Source: Liolophura sinensis
Lineage: Eukaryota; Mollusca; Polyplacophora; Chitonida; Chitonidae
Assembly (NCBI RefSeq): GCF_032854445.1
Contig: NC_088295.1
Location: forward strand, 68,727,058 to 68,791,057
Direction of reading: 5' to 3'
DNA length: 64,000 nucleotides
The notes under the pieces were generated by a model. That model was not told the DNA's origin. It ran no database searches and saw only the letters and a list, made by a program, of their open reading frames with translations. Of the stretch, positions 30,511 to 43,600 are shown piece after piece. Each line of letters starts with the position of its first letter. Positions within the stretch are counted from its first letter, which is position 1. A program made the position numbers and the translations under genes.

Positions 30511-33451
30511 TTACGGCAAGCATCCACTATTGTTCAGGAAATTGTTGACTACGTCTATATTTGAAGTGGTGTTATTTTGGACGTCATTATATAAACGCAT
30601 CTTGATCTGTTTAATGAAGGAATCGTTATAGAGTTTATGCAGTTGAAGTTTACGCAGCCTTTTCGTTGTGTCGTTCTGGGTCCGTTTGAACTGTCCTTTG
30701 CTGAAGACATCAATGCAGGTCAGCAGTCTCAATGGCACTGCCATGCCTAGGAACTCCAGTATTCGTGTAAGCTCTTTCACCAGCTGACTCCTCAGGCATT
30801 CGTAATGGACAAGCAGTAATTTCCCCTGGAACTTAAACCAGTGTTTGTGGAAGTTTTGCCATTTTTGTATCCGTTTCATCCAGTACAGCTCCCACCCTAT
30901 GGTATAGACAGAGAGAACACATAGCAAATCCAAAGATCTTGATAGATTTTTTGTCGTATATATATTGTATTAAAATTTTACTGACACGGTGGCGGTCAGT
31001 CTTTTGGTTGAAGGAAACCGGAATGCCTGGGATATAACCATAGACCCTTGCCAAGTTGCTGGCCAGCTTTTCCATCCATGATTTAAATTGTAGGCTTGCA
31101 CACTATATTGGTGGGATATCGTCAGCAGCTAATTGTCATCAAATGTCCACGAAAATTTATCTATTGAAGAAGTTTGTGTATATGTATATTATGTATTATA
31201 TTATGTATCGGTACACTTTTTGAAGATACGTGGTTAATACATGCTTACTGTTTGAGAAGACCTGGTCGGTGGCTAGCTGGGTGTGACTGTGTGTGACCTC
31301 CCTGTTAAAGTCAGCCAATAAGGCGTCCCTCGGGTCTCTTGTGAGCAGGATGGCTCTTTTAAAATGGGCAAGGTGTGAATCTTGGAACAAATGGGTTTTC
31401 ACTGCAACCACAGATCCGTTCCTCACACTCTCAGCGAAAAATCCATTCCTCTTGAGATTCAAGTCACAGTACATACTTCCGGTGGCCAGACCTAGAATCT
31501 CGAAATACATTATATGTATACATGTAGAAATCCATGTGCTCATACATGTAGGTCTACCATAAATGTTTTACTATTTATGTTTCAGTCATTTTCCACTTGG
31601 GATCATGCGTACAAAACCATGCAAACCCGTATACCAACAGATCTTTATGTCAAGCCAAGCCCTTTTGGATTTTCGAAAAGATAAATGAAATCATTGTACA
31701 TCATAACGAGATATTGTAAGTCACGATTACGGCTTACCTGGCTGTGACCGTCTGCTGCAAGAAACAGCTTACTTGTAGCCTCTTGTAGGAGATTGTCACG
31801 GTTACGGCCGATCTATAGTGGGAAGTACCGTAACAAAGTATTGTCACGGATTACCGGCTGTCTGCTGTAGGTAGGCTACCTCGCTAACCCACTGCCTCGC
31901 CCTTTGCAAAAGTCGAGGTAGCAAGGCAGCGAGGCAGCGAGGTACAATGCGAGGAAGCGAGAATATGTTAATCTCGCTACCTCCCTGCCTCGCATTGCTA
32001 CCTCGCTACTTCGTTTCCTCGTTACTTCGCTTCGCTACCTCGCTGACTCGCCCGGTATAAAAAAGGTGGAGGTAGCAAGATAGCTAGGTAGCGATTTGTC
32101 CTCTATTTGCTTCCATATTTGAAATATGATCTTCAAGCTTAGATTTCGGCTTTAGAAAGTAAAATTTTGTCCCCCTCATCAGTTTTATCTGAAGAAAAGG
32201 GTCTCCAAATTTCAACTTTCAGTACCCAAATAGAGCATTGTGAAGAGGTTTTAAATTTTGACTTAAGGGGCGGATTCGACACAGTGAGTTTTGTCAAAAT
32301 TTGAAACTTGATTTTAGAGCTAATTTTCAAGCCATGTACATTAAAAATTTTACTACCTCACCTATGTTGTCTTAAGACGAATGTGTGAAAATTTCAACTT
32401 TTAAAATCAAACACTAAGCAGTGTGACAATGTTTTACAATTTGACTTCAGAATTGCCTTTGTGGAATCAGCATCAGGTGTCGCCGGCCGTGAAAACACGC
32501 TGAACTGCGCCCAATATTTCGCATAACACTGGTTTTTGAATAATTATGACGTCACCGGAGACAATGGATTCTTAGCGTCGAAACCGAGCTTATGAACTTT
32601 AACATTATGAATTAGAAAAAGTGTTCCATCTTGATTTTCCGTGCAATATTATAAACTTCCAACATATCCATGCGTAGAGCTTGTGTTTTTACGTGTCACT
32701 GACTAAAGGCAATTTTGGTAGCGAGTTTGACTGATTTTAAAGAGAGCCGAATATAGGCGATTTGCTAAAAGAAATTGACTATAGATATTGTCAGTCAGAG
32801 TTGTCTCTTACCTGTGAGCTGTTCTAACCTTTTATTGTTAGTCAAGGTCATGGCTTACCTGTTGTCAGTCAGATTACCTGTAGCATGTTGTAGGAGATAC
32901 CGTTGCCAGGTATAGTCAGAGTCACAGCTTCGGCTTACCTGTGGCCTGTTGTACGAGATACCGTGACTAGGTATTGCTAGAGCACCGCTTGCCTGTTGGC
33001 TATTGTATGAGATACCGTAACCAGGTATTGTCAGTCAGGGTTATGGCTTACCTGTGGCCTGCTGTATGAGATACCGTAACCAGGTATTGCCAGAGCCCGG
33101 ATAACTTGCCAGTGCCGTGACGGGAAGCTCTTGTGGAGACAGTTGGATTGTTTTCTGGCAATCATCCTTTGCTGCCAATTTGTACTGAAAAGTGTACGGA
33201 AAATTCTCGAATATTCTCCCACAGGACGATATAAGACCTGGTACTCCCATTGAACTTCTGTTTCGTTTGTTGGCTTTAAATCTGTTCGCCAGGAACACCG
33301 TATCCTTTAATTCTTCGCTTTTGGTCGCTCTCACATGCTTGGGTTTTGTTCTAATGAAGGCAAAACGATCCACTATTAAAGCCGTCGCTGCAAATACAGC
33401 TATAACACACAGTCCTGTAAGATAGAAACGTCTTGCCATCACCGAATGCAT
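30511..33451 (-). CDS. Type II membrane sulfotransferase, WSCD1/2-like
   Basis: Probably a Golgi enzyme moving sulfate from PAPS to a glycan; WSCD1/2 are sialate O-sulfotransferases. Three exons on the minus strand: 33451-33052, 31491-31249 and 30896-30511, phases matching, 342 residues. Residues about 8-27 form a signal anchor (FYLTGLCVIAVFAATALIV). Exon 1 ends in the PAPS 5'-phosphosulfate loop YPGSGNTWLRYL (about 117-128), and exon 2 holds the 3'-phosphate motif AILLTRDPRDALLADF (about 180-195). Exon 3 carries LLLVHYECLRSQL, a conserved segment of the family. A second ATG four codons downstream (33439) is also possible. It lacks the WSC domains of the roughly 570-residue vertebrate proteins, so substrate assignment is open. 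The intron after exon 1 holds decayed repeats of the exon 1 end. Confidence 0.88.
30970..31080 (-). mobile_element. SINE family A fragment
   Basis: TTTTACTGACACGGTGGCGGTCAG, GGAAACCGG and AAGTTGCTGGCCAGCTTTTCC follow the order of the family A core. It lies in a sulfotransferase intron. Confidence 0.65.
31875..32090. repeat. Low-complexity inverted GAGGTAGC/GCTACCTC tract
   Basis: GAGGTAGC and GAGGCAGCGAGG words at about 31915-31970 are mirrored by GCTACCTC and CTGCCTCGC words at about 31975-32050. The tract can fold back on itself. It lies in the sulfotransferase intron. Confidence 0.85.
32872..33105 (-). repeat. Tandem copies of the sulfotransferase exon 1 end plus splice donor
   Basis: The exon end that codes for the PAPS loop, followed by its donor (33042-33105), recurs three more times downstream in the intron at about 32988-33038, 32931-32985 and 32872-32926. 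Each copy keeps words such as GATACCGTAACCAGGTATTG on the plus strand. At least two copies keep a GTAAGC or GTAATC donor-like end. The copies are diverged and at least one has an in-frame stop, so only the 33052 donor gives the full motif. Confidence 0.82.
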
Positions 33452-34666
33452 AACGGGATTCTGTCATATTTTATGGGACAGATAGACCAACACTAGCAAG
33501 CGTACTTGTTTAATAGTAAATGTATATCAGCCTGCGCCAGGTTAAGGCTCTATAACATGCATGCGCGTGCATGGTAGGTCAGATTTCCACCACAAAAGAA
33601 TTAATGTAAGCCAGATGAATAGCGCGTTACCATGTTGGCTTTTATATGTCAGTTTGGACGAGATCAAACCCTGACAGAAGTATACTGGAATTAACACAAG
33701 AAGAAACATGGGGTTGCTGTTTCGTTATGGTATGCAATCACAGACATTCATGTCCGTGACAAGGCAAAGCCTAGAGGTATATCGTTGTATATGTATGGTC
33801 AGGTACTTTGCAAACAACGCTACCACAGTAGGACACCACACAACTGGATGTACCCGTATTAACAATGAAAACAGTAACCGTCGTATAAGTGAAATATTTT
33901 TGAGTACAGCGTAAAACACCTAATAAATAAATCAAAAGTGAACGGATAAGACACCTCAATTTGCTCTGAACCAGAAAGGTTCCTCATCACATCCAGCATC
34001 TGAATTCATCTATAGGCCTACAGGGGGGCCTACATGTGCCCTCCGTCACGCATGGATTGGTATCTTAATCTCTGTAAACAGTTGTGGGTTTTTTTATATG
34101 CAATTTAACATTCGCGCAGACGGTTTAGCAAACACTGTGGCTGAACTGGGAACATTCTGCAGAAAAAAATTTTGTCTAAAATATGTGACTGGTTGAGAAG
34201 GACGTTCGGAAAATAGTGCCGAAATACGAGACAGGTTATTTTATATTCGTAACATCCTAAGATAATCTCCTTTATATTTTTTAGGTTCTACAAAATCTAA
34301 TGTTTAATATGATACCCACATGCCATTATATCCGCAACAAGACACGATATGTGAAACCGAAAGCTGTAGGCCTATAGGCCTAAGTTAGGCGTAGGCCTAG
34401 GTCCTACATGCTGCATGAAAGGGCAGCAGGCCAAGGCTGTCTGATGCCCGCAATCCACGGCTAAAGTAAAGTAAATACTACATGACTACGACTACTACAA
34501 AACCTGCATATTGTGAAGCCAAAATAGTGATTGATGGTTGTATTTTGAACACTTTTGTCGCAATCTGAGTGTGGAAATTGCAGTATGTGACATCAGGCAG
34601 CCAGCTGAACGCAACTCGGGCCGAACCACTGCATTATGGGTAAAATCGAGCATTGCATCAGAAAGC
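33452..34666. other. Intergenic between sulfotransferase and EIF2S3
   Basis: No coding exon was seen. It must contain the divergent promoters of both neighbours and the EIF2S3 5' UTR just before 34667. A family A SINE end (33870-33932) is the only repeat recognised. Confidence 0.5.
33870..33932 (+). mobile_element. SINE family A 3' end
   Basis: CGTCGTATAAGTGAAATATT, then TTGAGTACAGCGTAAAACACC and AATAAATAAATC: the last 60 bp of family A. Confidence 0.8.
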
Positions 34667-37600
34667 ATGGCCGGGGACGAGCAGCCGAAGAGTCAACAAC
34701 CACATCTTTCCAAACAAGATTTGTCCACTTTGGTAGGCATTTTACTTAAAATTGCCCAAACGTAGCTACGGGTTCACTAAACATCAGTATGAATACGGGC
34801 CGATAGCCCATATTATACCTGTGGTTATCCGGGTGTTTTACCGTATCGAAAACTGAGCACCGAATAGAACTGTTGTAACCATTTGCACTTTAAGCACCGT
34901 TGCGGGCATTTTTGTGTAAAATGAAACATGTTGACTTCCCTAAGGAACATGTTCTCGTCTGGGAAGTTATTTTAGACACAGAGGTACTCTAATACTGTTG
35001 TACGTTATCACCATCTGCTCATGACTAATATGAAAGAGGCAAAGCGTAGGTGCGCACGCAGTGCATTACTTTTCCTAGTGAGTTATTAACTTTGTACTAA
35101 CAGTACAATGTATTCACTTTTCTACAGATTCCTATTATTAACTGTGTATATGAAGAATTTTCAGAGCTTGATGTGTTCATTCATAAATCTTTTTTGCCTG
35201 ATAAGATAGCCCTTGGCTTTTCCCAAAGACCCACTGCATATATAGCCTTACCCTGATAAGGTATATACATACTTGAGGTACATCAGAGGTGTACCATTGA
35301 GGTGTAACATAACTGAGGTGAAAGTGAGGTATACTGAAGGTATATCTGAGGTTTTGCCAATTATCCAAATTTAGTACCAGAGTTATAGGCTTGTATTAAT
35401 TTAGTAAATCATTTTTTGTGCACATGCACAAACATTGGTAATTTTGCAGTTACCATTTTCTTTAAAGTAAAATGTCTAAATCTGATTTCATATTTTAAAA
35501 CTTTCCTAGTCTCTAAGGTGTAGCTGAGGTACATCATTCAATTTTTTAAAACATTTTAAGTTTCTTAGGTATACCTCTCACCAATGCGGTCGCTGTGAGT
35601 TCAAGTCCAGCTCATGCTGGCTTCCTCTCCGGCCGTACGTGGGAAGGTCTGTCAGCAACCTGCGAATGGTCATGGGTTTCCCCCGGGCAATGCCCCGTTT
35701 CCGCTCGCCATAATGCTGGTCGCCGTCGTATATGTGAAATATTCTTGATTATGGCGTAAAGCACCAATCAAATAAATCAAATAAAATTCTAAGGTGTACC
35801 TGAGGTATATTTTCTTGGTGTTTATTTTATTTTTTTTTTTTCAAAGTTGGTGAGGTGTATCTGGGGTACATTATCTATATTCACAAAGTGTTATATTTTC
35901 CTGATGTATATCTGAGGTAGATGCATATGTCTGAGGTATACTTGGGATACTCCTCATCTGTGCCTCACACGGATGTGTACGTGTGGTGTACACACCCATA
36001 TACACCTCATCTACACCTCACACTGAGATTACACTTGTAATCCTCAAGTTTATAAGGGGTTTAGTCCTTCAGGGTGAAAATTAAAAGTGAAATGGTAATT
36101 TAGTTAAGTATGAAGTACTTTTTTCACTCTTATGCCACCCATATTAAGAGTATCCTTGTGTATTTGTGTTTGACTAGTTTTGTTCCAGCACTTACACGTT
36201 TTGTAATGTTGTGTAACTATTTTGCAAGACAGTGTTATATCCCTCTTGGGCACTGACCTATCAATATTTTTGGAAATTTCTGATAGTAATAATCATTCAA
36301 CATTGATTATTTATACATTACACGAGTTTAGTCAGTATATTCAATGCTGTGAATGATGAAATTTACAAAAATCACAAACATGGTATCATAATTTTTATAT
36401 GAATTTGTCAAGACCACTGTACCTTTCAATTTATACCTGTGGGAATGGAAAGAGATCTACTCATTGTGTTAGTTCAAGCTATTGTCTGAGAAATTTATTA
36501 GTTTATGCACACCTTAATTAAGTTTTTGTGTGTAATCTTGATGTGCTTATTTCAAGTTAAGTATAAACAAAGTAATTTGCAGAAATATCACATACCATTT
36601 AAGTCGGCAGTTGTATAAATGGAGAAAACTGGAATGCCTTGGGTACACAATGGCATTTGGCAAGTTATTAAGAACATTCACACAACATTGCAAGAAAAGC
36701 TTAACTGTGTCAACCACTTATCGCCACCAAGGACCTTCCTAAGGCTGGGATTGAACCCTCACCTTTTGTATGGAAAGACAAGTCCAATAGCCATGACGTG
36801 CTCCTAGTATGAATAATAACATACATGTATATAAATATCTTAAGGGATGATTATGAGTAGGAGGCTTTTCATCTGCAGAATCTGCAATAGGCGAGGACCA
36901 ATTAATTGTGAAACAAATCAGGTTTCAGGACTTTTTTTGGTTATTTTATTTTGTAATAAATTGTGATTACTAAGAATGTGTTGGCTGTGTGTAAGCTTCT
37001 GGGAACACTAGAAAACTAAGATCTTATTTCACTGACTTTTATTTTTATTCTTAAATTCTCAACTTTTTAAAATTCTTTTTAGATTGTGCGGAATTGTGTT
37101 TGTTGGAATTTATTTATTCAAATGAAGCTGTAGAACTTCAAGTTGTTTACCTTTCTGAGTAGCCTAGTGATATGGCTCACTGAGGAACGGTCTGGTATCG
37201 GGATTACTGAGGAGATTCCAGCTTAGGTCTTAGGTGATTGGTTTTCTGACTGTGAGTAGTGTTACCAGTCCACATATCCAAGCTCTCGTCTTTAAATGGC
37301 TGAACAATTGAGAGACTGGGGAGCGTTTTAAAACTCAGAGATTTTCTCCATGCACTTGTGCAACCAAGTTGTAGGTAAGTTAATGGTTGGAACTTTGTTG
37401 AAGGTGGGAATATTTCGTTGAAAGTTTTGTACGTTCTGAGAGATAAATCGGTGTAACACCGTAAGGAAACAGGCATTCTCGATATGAGCGTGGGTGGATT
37501 GTAAATTGTTTGAAAAGTTGCTTGAATTCTGTCCAGGTATAAGTTTAATTTGGATGCATGGTGATTTTGTAAGTAGGCCTTTGCTGAGGTGATCTTTTCG

Positions 37601-40600
37601 GGCAGAACAAAATTGCTGAGGAAATCTCACAGATTACAACATTCCAAGATGGAACCGTGACAGGAACTTAATGCAAATTCAGAACGAGGTGCACAAGATG
37701 GTCGATTCTGCCAGAAGGGTTGATAACTCTGTCTATTTTCTCGTATACGGACATTATAATAAATGTATACACTTGCAAAGAATCACAGAAACTATAAACG
37801 AGTATGATGGAATTCCATATTGTTATAATAACATCAGCCCAGAAGTTAAATGAACACAGCCTACATAGTTAAAGGTGATTAATAACTGATATCCATGTTT
37901 AGTAGCTGAAACAGTAAAGAACGTATTTTAGCAAATACATAGGCCTGCTGCAGTGTATCTCTCCGTGATTCTTTCTATTTATTTATTTATTTATTTATTT
38001 ATTAGGTGTTCAATGCTGTTCTCAAAATTTCTTCACTCCTATCATGTTGGGGAAATTTAGAGTTTTCGCTTACGCCAGATCTTCAACGTTCAGGTTGTCT
38101 TAACTGAGTAGGCCTTGCATAACATAGCACCCTAAAATGAAAAAAATAACGTTTAGGTATGAAATTCTTTCTGGAAAAGTAATCAGGATGTGTCCAGCAT
38201 TCAAATAAATGGAAGTTAAAGTGTCCAGTAGTAGTTTATTAGTAGTCGCCAAAACTCACTATGTTGCCCATTTAGCTGCATGTTATTTATCACCTCTCCT
38301 TGTGAGGAACCTGGATGCTCAAAACTGTGAGTAGCTGGATTAAAGAATATGACATTGTTAGACAGCAGAAGGGCAGTTCTATAAATACCTGAGGCATTGA
38401 TGCCCCTGAAATGATTGTCACTTCGTGATATTTTTCACACAATGCTTTCAGTATGACCGCTATCATGCAAAGTGAGAGTCTGACCAACATATTTTCTTTC
38501 TCTGATGAGTACAAATGATATTGAGAATTTAACTAACATGATAGACATAGGCCATTTTTAGCATTGCTTTTATCGTACTTTGAGTATCGGCGTCAGCATA
38601 ACTGGGAAAGCGATATCCAACAAAATGTTAGGGTGGTACCTAAAAAGTACTGCTTGTGTTGAGCTTAGGTTTTGCAGTATGTAGAGCACAATAACACGAG
38701 GGAGATGTTCCATTATTGATTCTCTGCGTGAATATTAAATACAATAAATTACAAACTTACAGATTACTTGGTGTTTTGTGTAATAAAATCATTGTTAAAC
38801 AGCTTTGCTACCATATCTAAGTATTGTTTGTCATAATGTGTTATTGCCATATTTACTTTTTTTTTTTTTTCTTTTGCAGGATGTTAGCAAATTAACACCC
38901 CTCACACATGACGTAATAAGTCGCCAGGCCACAATCAACATAGGTATATACTTGAAACAGGTTTTCTGTCAAAACACTGCAGGAGCAGTAATAATTGCTC
39001 GTTTTACTTAGATATCTTTGGGCAGAGGAGACACTGCAAGATAAATGAACAAAATATCAATCAAGAATAAAAGGTTCAGTAGTAATAATTTATTCTGTCT
39101 ATTACAAGTGTGAAATATTTGTGAATAATTACATGCTGTTAAGATGTTTATATTGACATGAGCCTTTGATTCACATTTGTGTGTGAGAATTATTTCTTGT
39201 AAAATGTTTACAGGTACAATTGGCCATGTGGCTCATGGAAAATCCACAGTTGTGAAGGCAATCTCAGGAGTTCAGGTAGTGTACAGTTTCTGAATGCACA
39301 TTTCTTTCTTCTGCCAAGGTATAATTGAAATATTCTTGAGTACAGCGTAATACAACAATCAATAAATCTTTCTTATTTACTGTTTGAAACTTTCTTTCTA
39401 ATTAGGAAGATTGTTAGAATAACATGTAACAAACACTTTTCAAGAATAACAGCTTGTTCATGTTAAAGGAATTTTCCCCATTTTCTTGGCAGACTGTGCG
39501 ATTCAAAAATGAATTAGAGAGGAATATCACCATCAAATTGGGATATGCGAATGCAAAGGTAAGTATTTATCCAGACCTTAAGCATCCAGGCGAATTTTAT
39601 GTCCTTAAACTTTGGCTGTTGTAGTGTTGGTCATGAAAACCACTGATATAATTGATGACAGTAACTTTTATCCTGAAAATTAAAACTACATGTATATGTT
39701 TAGCTTGAGAGATGATCTCAGATAAGTAAATTCAGCTCCTGGGGGCTTCATTTTGGTTGTGGAGAAAGGCTGTCACATGTTTCTCGCAAGGTGCTTTTTG
39801 ATTCCACCCAAAATCTGACTTGTTATTGTGAGAGTGACACTGTTTCTTGATCAGTATTGTTAATATCTCAGCATGACAGGTGACTCATGCCACAATATGT
39901 TCACTGGGTATAACTCCAAACATGGGCACTACAATCAAGTTTTTATAGGGTATTGTCATGAAAATTTAATTGTCTCAAAATGTTAATTTAAAATGCATTG
40001 CCAGAATAAGAAGAAAAGAACTCCCTTGCAACCTACCCTATTTATTATCATTTGGTTCGGTTAAGCCCAACAAGGATTTTTTAAAGGTGGCCTGATATTG
40101 ATACTGGCAATGCATTTGGACACTGGATTTTGTGTATTTCTCTCTCACAGATATATAAGTGTGATAACACTTCCTGTCCCAGACCAGATTGTTACAAATC
40201 CTGTGGCAGTAACACACCTGATGTGTTCCCCTGTGACAGGACAGGATGCTCGGGCAGATTCAGACTGCTCAGGTAAGTCACTGCAGTGGAATGCCAAGGC
40301 TTCCAGCACCATTTTCAACCGTTCATAGAAAAGTACTGTCAGGTAATGTTGTGCTGTACAGAAAACAAGAACATGACCAAACAATGAGGACATGGCTGTC
40401 TTGAGTTCGCTGGCTGTACTTAACACAAAGTGATATTGTTCACCAATAATTTGCCAAAGGTCAGTGGTTTACTCAGTTTCTCCAGCTGCAACCTTACAGT
40501 TTTCTTGTGAATGAAAAATTCTTTAGTATGGCATTAAACGACGATTAAATAAATAAATAAAAATATAGCGTTTCACGATGCAAGAAGTGTAATTAATATT

Positions 40601-43600
40601 AACCTGTATTTTTTTCAGACATGTGTCCTTTGTGGACTGCCCTGGTCATGACATTCTTATGGCTACCATGTTGAATGGAGCAGCTGTTATGGATGCAGCG
40701 TTGTTGTTGATAGGTAAATGGGTATGAATAGTAGGACAGATGGATAAATAATTTGATAGACTTCATTGCATCATTTCTGTTGTAAGAGTGTTAAAATCCC
40801 CATTGTTTAAATAATTGAATTTTTTGGGCTGTACGTGGGAAGGTCTTCCATCAACCTGCGGAAGGTCATGGGTTTTCCCTGGGCTCTGCCCGCTTTTCAT
40901 GGAGGTGATGCTCTCATGGAGTTTGGGAGTTACAACCCAGTATGTGAAGGTTTCTATTGTGACTTCTTCAGGTTTTTTTTTTTTGGTACATACTGAAAGG
41001 CTCTTGTTTCCACTGGGCCCTTCAGAGTTTCTTCAACTTATAAACATGACATCCTATGAGTGGAAAAGAATGTAAAAGTCCCAATCGCAAACAACTAACA
41101 ACATGTATTAAAATATCAGTCAGTCGATTAATAGCAGATGTTGCACAGTGAGGGTCGAATACCATAGATATTCCTCTCGTGAAAAGTGGAAATGAAAACC
41201 CATGAGACACATAGATTTTGACAACATGATGATTTTTGTATTTGAACGCTTAATGTTGAATGTTTTCAGCTGTAGACCAATATTTGTATTTAGGAATGCT
41301 AAAGTTGACTAAACTTGTAATATGATGTCATCCCACTGAGCTCCGATTAGAGCATCGTACAACGGAATGTTTCGTCTGGGCGCTGGGGTGTGAAATATCA
41401 AAATGTAATAACAGAAGTGATATCTAACGTGATGAAACACTTTTATCAGTGACTGGAATCCTGACATTTCACCTATATATAGATAAAAAAATAAACAATA
41501 AAAGTCCCTGTTCATAATTCTGTTGTTTTCTGGTTTCAGCTGGCAACGAATCTTGTCCTCAACCCCAGACCTCAGAACATCTGGCAGCTATAGAAATCAT
41601 GAAGCTTAAGCACATCCTCATTTTACAGAATAAAATAGATTTGGTCAAGGAAAGTCAGGCCAAAGAGCAGTATGATCAGATACTGAAGTTTGTTCAAGGT
41701 AAGAGATTCACCTTTCCTGGAAACCGTTATGATAGGTCATGGGCGGTAATCTGGAGAAACCTTGAAGAAGAAGCTTGAATCGAAGAGCTGGGAATCCAAA
41801 GACAGTTTCTTGTTATCGAATGCCAAACCTTGGCTATCAGATTTTGATGCAGATGGATTGTGGGTTTGGTACAGTGGTTGATTTGTCCTGTTGGGAGATA
41901 TCCTTGTTTTCATGCCAAAATGTATGATTTCCTATTCAATCAAAACTGTGAGAAGTTTAACGGACAAAAACAAATGCCTTTAATTGATTTTAAATAAATA
42001 CTGATGTATGTTAATTCTTCAGGAGTGTGTATGTTACATCCTTTTCCCTTTTCATTACTTCCTGTAATGTAGATACATGTACAAGTATATGCAGTTCTTG
42101 TAAATGTGCCTTTTACTTTATTGAAATGATTAGACATTAGTAATAGTCAGTTATCATCTACTATGGGTACATGTATTATTTACTGCGTGTCTTTATGATA
42201 TCTTTCCTACAGGCACAGTTGCTGAAGGTGCACCTATTGTTCCAATATCTGCTCAGTTGAAGTACAATATAGACGTCATATGTGAATACATAGAGAAGAA
42301 AATCCCTGTTCCTATTAGAGACTTTTCCTCAGAGCCCAGGTTAATAGTTATCCGATCATTTGATGTGAACAAGCCTGGGTCAGAGGTAGAGGAGTTGAAA
42401 GGAGGTGTGGCTGGAGGAAGTATCCTGAAGGGGGTGCTGCGAGTGGGACAGGAGATCGAGGTTCGACCGGGTATTGTGTCGCGTGACCAGGAGGGCAAGC
42501 TCTCCTGTAAACCCATCTACTCCAGGATTGTCTCCCTTTTTGCTGAGCAGAATGATCTTCAGTATGCTGTGCCAGGGGGTCTTATTGGTGAGGAACTTCT
42601 GTAAGATATTTCAGTTTGTGTTTTTTTCAGAAATTATTTTGTGTGGTGTCCTCTGTTGTTGTTAACTGAACTCATCTAAAACACTAATTCACTAATGGTA
42701 AGTAGAAATCTGTTGACGAACAAATATATGAAAGAATGAAGGTTCATAATCCTGTATGAATATGAAGAAAATGGCTGAATGTTCAATGCAGTTCTCAACT
42801 TTCTAAATCACATTCTCCTAATCTGTCCTTGGCTTGTTGTAATACATTGGTGTGATTGCTTCTAAAAAGTCATCAAATATCAATAAAATCATGCAACAGC
42901 ATCGCCATGCTTTTATTCAGTAGTTTGAAGAAAGCTTCTGGGTTACACTGTAACTCTATGTGTTTTTCTTCAGGTGTGGGCACAAAGATTGACCCCACCC
43001 TTTGTCGTGCTGACCGTATGGTAGGACAGGTTCTAGGGGCAGTGGGAGCTCTGCCAGATATTTACACAGAGCTGGAAATCTCTTACTTTCTCCTCAGGAG
43101 ACTGCTGGGAGTGAGGACAGAGGGCGACAAAAAGGGGGCAAAGGTATAAGATAAAATAGCATGTGCAAACAAAAATGCACATGTGTAGGTATGATTTATA
43201 TGAGAATCAATATCCTCTTCAGTTAAGATAAGTCAGTTGAGCTTGTGCATACAGTGAATGCCACAAACCAAATCACTTTGCTGCAAGACAGATTATTTGT
43301 ACCAAAACGTTTTGACTTTCTGCACCTAGTCTGCCAACCAAGATAGGTTAGTACCAAAACGTTGCCTGCAGTAAAATTTTGACTGATCGTTTGTGATTAG
43401 TCTACTCTTGATGGTTATCATCTGCTTCTCTCCTCCCATAGTCTAATTAAGCAATAAAAGTCAGTCAAATCTGGTGGTAAGCTCCCAGTTCAGCATGTGA
43501 AAGGACAGATGATCAATTCATTGTGGAAAATTATAAACGGATGATTGTTTTGGAAAAATTAAGTGGAGTTATCTGCATTAACAAAAAGCTTAATATCACA

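Noticed and set aside
37204-37630. Overlapping minus-strand open frames of 90-100 codons in EIF2S3 intron 1
   Set aside because: No known motif and no splice context; two overlapping frames of equal length without similarity suggest chance.
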